NCBI GenBank assembly: GCA_029931535.1
Contig: JAQPZY010001536.1
Location: 1,387,501 to 1,451,500, forward strand
DNA length: 64,000 nucleotides
From: Margaritifera margaritifera
Taxonomy: Eukaryota; Mollusca; Bivalvia; Unionida; Margaritiferidae
Direction of reading: 5' to 3'
The notes under the pieces were generated by a model. The model searched no databases. It was not told the origin of the DNA and was given only the letters and a program-made list of their open reading frames with translations. Positions 60,536 through 64,000 of the stretch are shown piece by piece; the first letter of the stretch is position 1, and each line of letters begins with the position of its first letter. The translations under genes and the position numbers were made by a program.

Positions 60536-61595
60536 TTTTATTAACTCTACTGGTCATAGACAGAAGAGCATATGGGATGACCTGTTGTCCATCGTCTGTT
60601 GTCCATCATTCAGCATCAGATATCCATCTCCTGACGTCTGTCCATCCATTAGCACAAGTTTGTTATCGCTGCTCCTCCTAAACTACTTGGAGGATTGCCA
60701 TGAAACTTTATACATACATTCATCCCTAGGTCTAGTTGGTCCTGAATGAAAATGGTGCTGCTCAGACATTTAATATGGCCATCGTGGCAGCCATATTGAA
60801 AATCTTGTTATCGCTACTTCTCCTGAATGGATGGTCATATCAACATGGAGTTTTTACTGAAAGACTTCTTATGATGTCAAGTTGGTCCTAAATGAAAATG
60901 TTGCCAATCTGACGTCCAATATGGCCGCCATGGCATCCAGTTTGTACATCGTGTTATCACTACTCCAGAATGGAAAGTCATATCAACATGGGGTTTTTAC
61001 CAGAAGACTTCTTAAGATGTCTAGTTGGTCCTAAATGACACTAGTTTTGCTCAGACATCCAATATAGCCACCACAGCTACCATATTGAGAATCTTTTTAT
61101 GGCTACTCCTCCTGAATGGAAAGTCATATCAGCATGGGATTTTCACTGGAAGACTTATTATTGTATTTGGTTAGTCTTAAATAAAAATTGTGCCAATCTG
61201 ATATCCAATATTAATACTCTTATTGCTACTAATCCTAGATGGAAGTCATATCAACATTGGGTTTTCACCAGAATTCTTATGATGTCAAGTTGGTACTAAA
61301 GAAAATGGTGCCAGTCTGACCTCAAATATAGCTGCCACAATGAACATATTGAAAATTTTGTCACTAATTTTCACCAAAGTTTTCTAATGGTGTCTAGTTT
61401 GTTCTAAATGAAATTGGTGCCCATCTTACATCCAGTATGGTTGCCACAGTGGCTAATTTGAAAATCTTATCACTAAGGAATATCAGAGATGGTTTCAACA
61501 CTCAGCAGTTAAAAAGATGAAATGGTCTTGACTTGAATTCCTGGAAATTCTTTTCAGACAGTAGAGCACGAGTCCCTTTGAGGGACTTTAGTTTG
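60536..61595 (+). repeat. Interspersed element with tandem body, longest copy
   Basis: Starts TTTTTATTAACTCTACTGGTCATAGAC, with about six body units with GGTCCTAAATGAAAATG and CCAATATGGCC, and ends near CCCTTTGAGGGACTTTAG. Confidence 0.8.
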
Positions 61596-61734
61596 GCAGA
61601 AGACATGGTTTTTCAAGACAGGTTCTACTGTGTTGCCTTTTGTTATCCTGAACTATTTGATAAGTATGCAATGACCAATATTCACTGGCAAGAATGACTG
61701 TTTTAACCACAAGCTGATGTCAATATATATGATA

Positions 61735-61955
61735 TACCGTAGGTACTCGCTTATAAGCCGAAACCAATTGCAAACTGCGTAGACCCAGATCTGCCATTGC
61801 ATAACGTGCCAGCAGATCTGGGTCTATGCAGTTTGTAAGGACTAATCAGTAAAACAAAAAACATTGACCCTGATCTGCGGTCGCATTATGCGACGGCAGA
61901 TCAGGGTCTATGTTTTTTGCATTTTGACTTGGATTATACGTGAGTATATATGGTA
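61735..61955 (+). mobile_element. Double-hairpin MITE, copy 3
   Basis: 221 bp, TACCGTAGGTACTCGC to GAGTATATATGGTA. Both hairpins are kept, including the loop near 61885 (GGTCGCATTATGCGAC), which is itself palindromic. Confidence 0.8.
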
Positions 61956-61959
61956 GTTG

Positions 61960-63114
61960 TTCTGTATATCTGTAACTAAGAGTATAGTATCAATATTAAA
62001 GTGACACTAAAGATTAGAAATAAATATAATAAAGGTAAAGAGGACAGCTTAACATAAACAAAATCAGTTAAGAACTTCTCAAGATATATCAATTTCTTTA
62101 ATACTCATGATTTTTAAGGATGTCATAAAATAACAGATTTTAAAATTTTTTTTAGTGATCTCTTGCATCACAAGTTAAAGGTAATTTTGATGCAGTGTTT
62201 AAATAGAAAGATGTAGAAGATGGTTCTACACATTCAGATCGATATTTGAATAAATTTAACAGCACTGAAAATTGTAATAAAAATTATTTAGATAAAAATT
62301 TTATTCCTTCCATTCTCAGAAATATATCTGACAGACCTTAAAGAAAATTTAAATTATTTTAAATTTGTATTCCACATCTGTGATGTCATAAAAATCAGTA
62401 AAAGGTTATAAGTTTATGGTGAGTTATCTGCCCTGAAAAATCTTTAAATGCTTATAACTATGTGACAGATTTTGATCAAATTTTCACCATTGTTTATGTT
62501 AAGATATCCTCTTTATTTTTGTCATGTTTATTTCTAAACTTCCCTGTCTGTCTTTCCTTTATTTCTTCTCATAACTAGCATAGTATAACAACCATCATTA
62601 TATAATTTGATTATTTTCTTTATGTACACTCAATAGTTCTACTTGACTCTTCAGTTTTCTTCCAGGTTTGATAGTTACAATGATAAATGTTTGATTTCTT
62701 TAAACCGTGGTACCTTGGCAACCTTTGTAGATGTACCATTACTTTTTTCATCAATTACCTTCCTTAATGACCATGATATGGCCTCATGATATCTACTGTA
62801 TTTGACATATTACTTCCACTGTACTCTTAAAAAGTTATTAATTGGTAAATTTTGTGAAGTTAAAGCTCATCATGATAAGTGCACACAATGATGTCAAAAA
62901 CTATATATCCATCATATATAGGTACATGCTAGAAGAGTTAGCTCCCTTTGGGTATATTTGTGAGCTTTTCACTTTGGAGGTGCATTGCCTGTTAGTATTG
63001 TCATATTAAGTAAAACATCCAAAACCTGTTTTTGAGATTGATTTAACCCTCAAAGTTAATGTGTAAGGAGACAACAGTAAGCTGCAAGAAATTACTGTTA
63101 TTGACAAGTTTTAG
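61960..63114. other. Intron 17, nothing recognised
   Basis: AT-rich. I looked for the next ATP7 exon (helices 7 and 8) here and up to 64000 and did not find it. Confidence 0.6.
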
Positions 63115-63330
63115 CTGACACTTGCCTTTTACATGGCATACTGGGATCTAGACATGTCACTCTAACATTTCATACTGGTATCTAGTCATGTCACTCCAAC
63201 ATGGCATACTGGAATCTAGACATGTCACTCCAACATGGCATACTGGGATTTAGACATGTCACTCCAACATGGCATACTGGGATCTAGACATGTCACTCCA
63301 ACATGGCATACTGGAATCTAGACATGTGCA
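63115..63330 (+). repeat. 34-bp tandem repeat
   Basis: About six units of ACATGGCATACTGGGATCTA plus GACATGTCACTCCA. Confidence 0.9.
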
Positions 63331-63534
63331 CTTATGTTGGATACTTTATAAGAGTTTTGACCAAAGGGGAGTGGGTGGGCGTGTGCTTATTAAGGCATGT
63401 GCGGGTGTCACATCCAATATGTTATATAGTTTTCTGTGTTATTTTGTTAAATTGCTTTAGTGTGTGGTCCTTTATTATTGTGTGATATGTTCAGCTTCAT
63501 TCTTGATTGATTAGTTGGGTGCTACATAATAATG

Positions 63535-63620
63535 ACATTTTTGCACCATGCATAGTCAACCTTTTTTTGCACCACACATAGTCAACCTTTTTTTGCACCA
63601 TGCATAGTCAACCTTTACAA
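63535..63620 (+). repeat. 26-27 bp tandem repeat, three units
   Basis: TTTTTTGCACCATGCATAGT plus CAACC. Confidence 0.9.
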
Positions 63621-64000
63621 CAATAACTTAATTTAGAAAAAATGTGTCCATATTAATTTTGAAAAGTTTTCAGTTTGGTTTTCTGAGGATTCAGCAGTTG
63701 AGATTAATATTTGTGGTAATGAATTCCAGTCTTTGGTTGTTTTGGGGAAAAAGCTAAATTTGTAACTAACAGTTTGTGCGTATGGTATCGTATAATTATA
63801 TTCATGTTGATTTCTGCTGATTCGTTTTGGTTTTATTAAGTGGTGGTAGGGTATTTTTGCTTTGTTTTTCAGACCTTTGTAGAAAAGTAGTATTCTATTT
63901 TCCAGTCTACATTTTTTTTAATGGTTTCTGAGACAACTTATTCAATATTGACATCATCTTCTAAAACCTGTGAATGGGGGTCCCAAACAATACAAGTATA

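Overview
This is a piece of an animal genome, most likely a marine mollusc. That guess rests on the AT-rich, repeat-packed long introns, the tRNA-derived SINEs and the many repeat families with phrases such as AAGGTCACTGTGACCT and ATGAAACTTGG; nothing here proves the species. Genes are split into short exons with canonical GT/AG borders.

One host gene runs through almost the whole window on the + strand: an ATP7-type copper-transporting P1B-ATPase (ATP7A/ATP7B orthologue). I can place 17 consecutive exons between 424 and 59955. They join in frame to 3852 nt = 1284 codons with no stop. The window starts inside the gene (the first exon opens in the middle of a metal-binding domain) and ends before the exons for the last two membrane helices and C-terminal tail. 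The visible part has six GMTCxxC metal-binding domains plus the back half of a seventh, six of the eight membrane helices including the CPC copper site, the TGE actuator loop, the DKTGT phosphorylation site, the SEHP nucleotide-binding motif and the GDGVND hinge.

The introns are full of mobile DNA. The most striking item is an apparently intact DNA transposon at 29619-35188, in the intron after exon 7 (window numbering). It has perfect 25-bp terminal inverted repeats, a 5-bp target duplication (GATAC), seven copies of a 14-15 bp subterminal motif (GTAGTGTCTGTAAC) flanking the coding region, and a transposase of about 970 residues that I predict is made from two exons. I cannot assign it to a named superfamily. 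Other elements are an internally deleted hAT element (8036-9662), SINEs of at least three kinds, several MITEs (one family with a conserved double hairpin, three good copies), the 3' ends of two non-LTR retrotransposons, a decayed DIRS-like retroelement, a perfect 94-bp palindrome, and many tandem arrays, a number of them with monomers of 125-155 bp.

Layout: 1-3.8 kb exons 1-2; 3.8-15.7 kb long intron with palindrome, hAT and SINE; 15.7-29.5 kb exons 3-7; 29.6-35.2 kb the transposon; 37-44.3 kb exons 8-11; 44.3-51 kb intron with LINE, tandem repeats, SINE and DIRS remains; 51-60 kb exons 12-17; 60-64 kb intron with repeats only.
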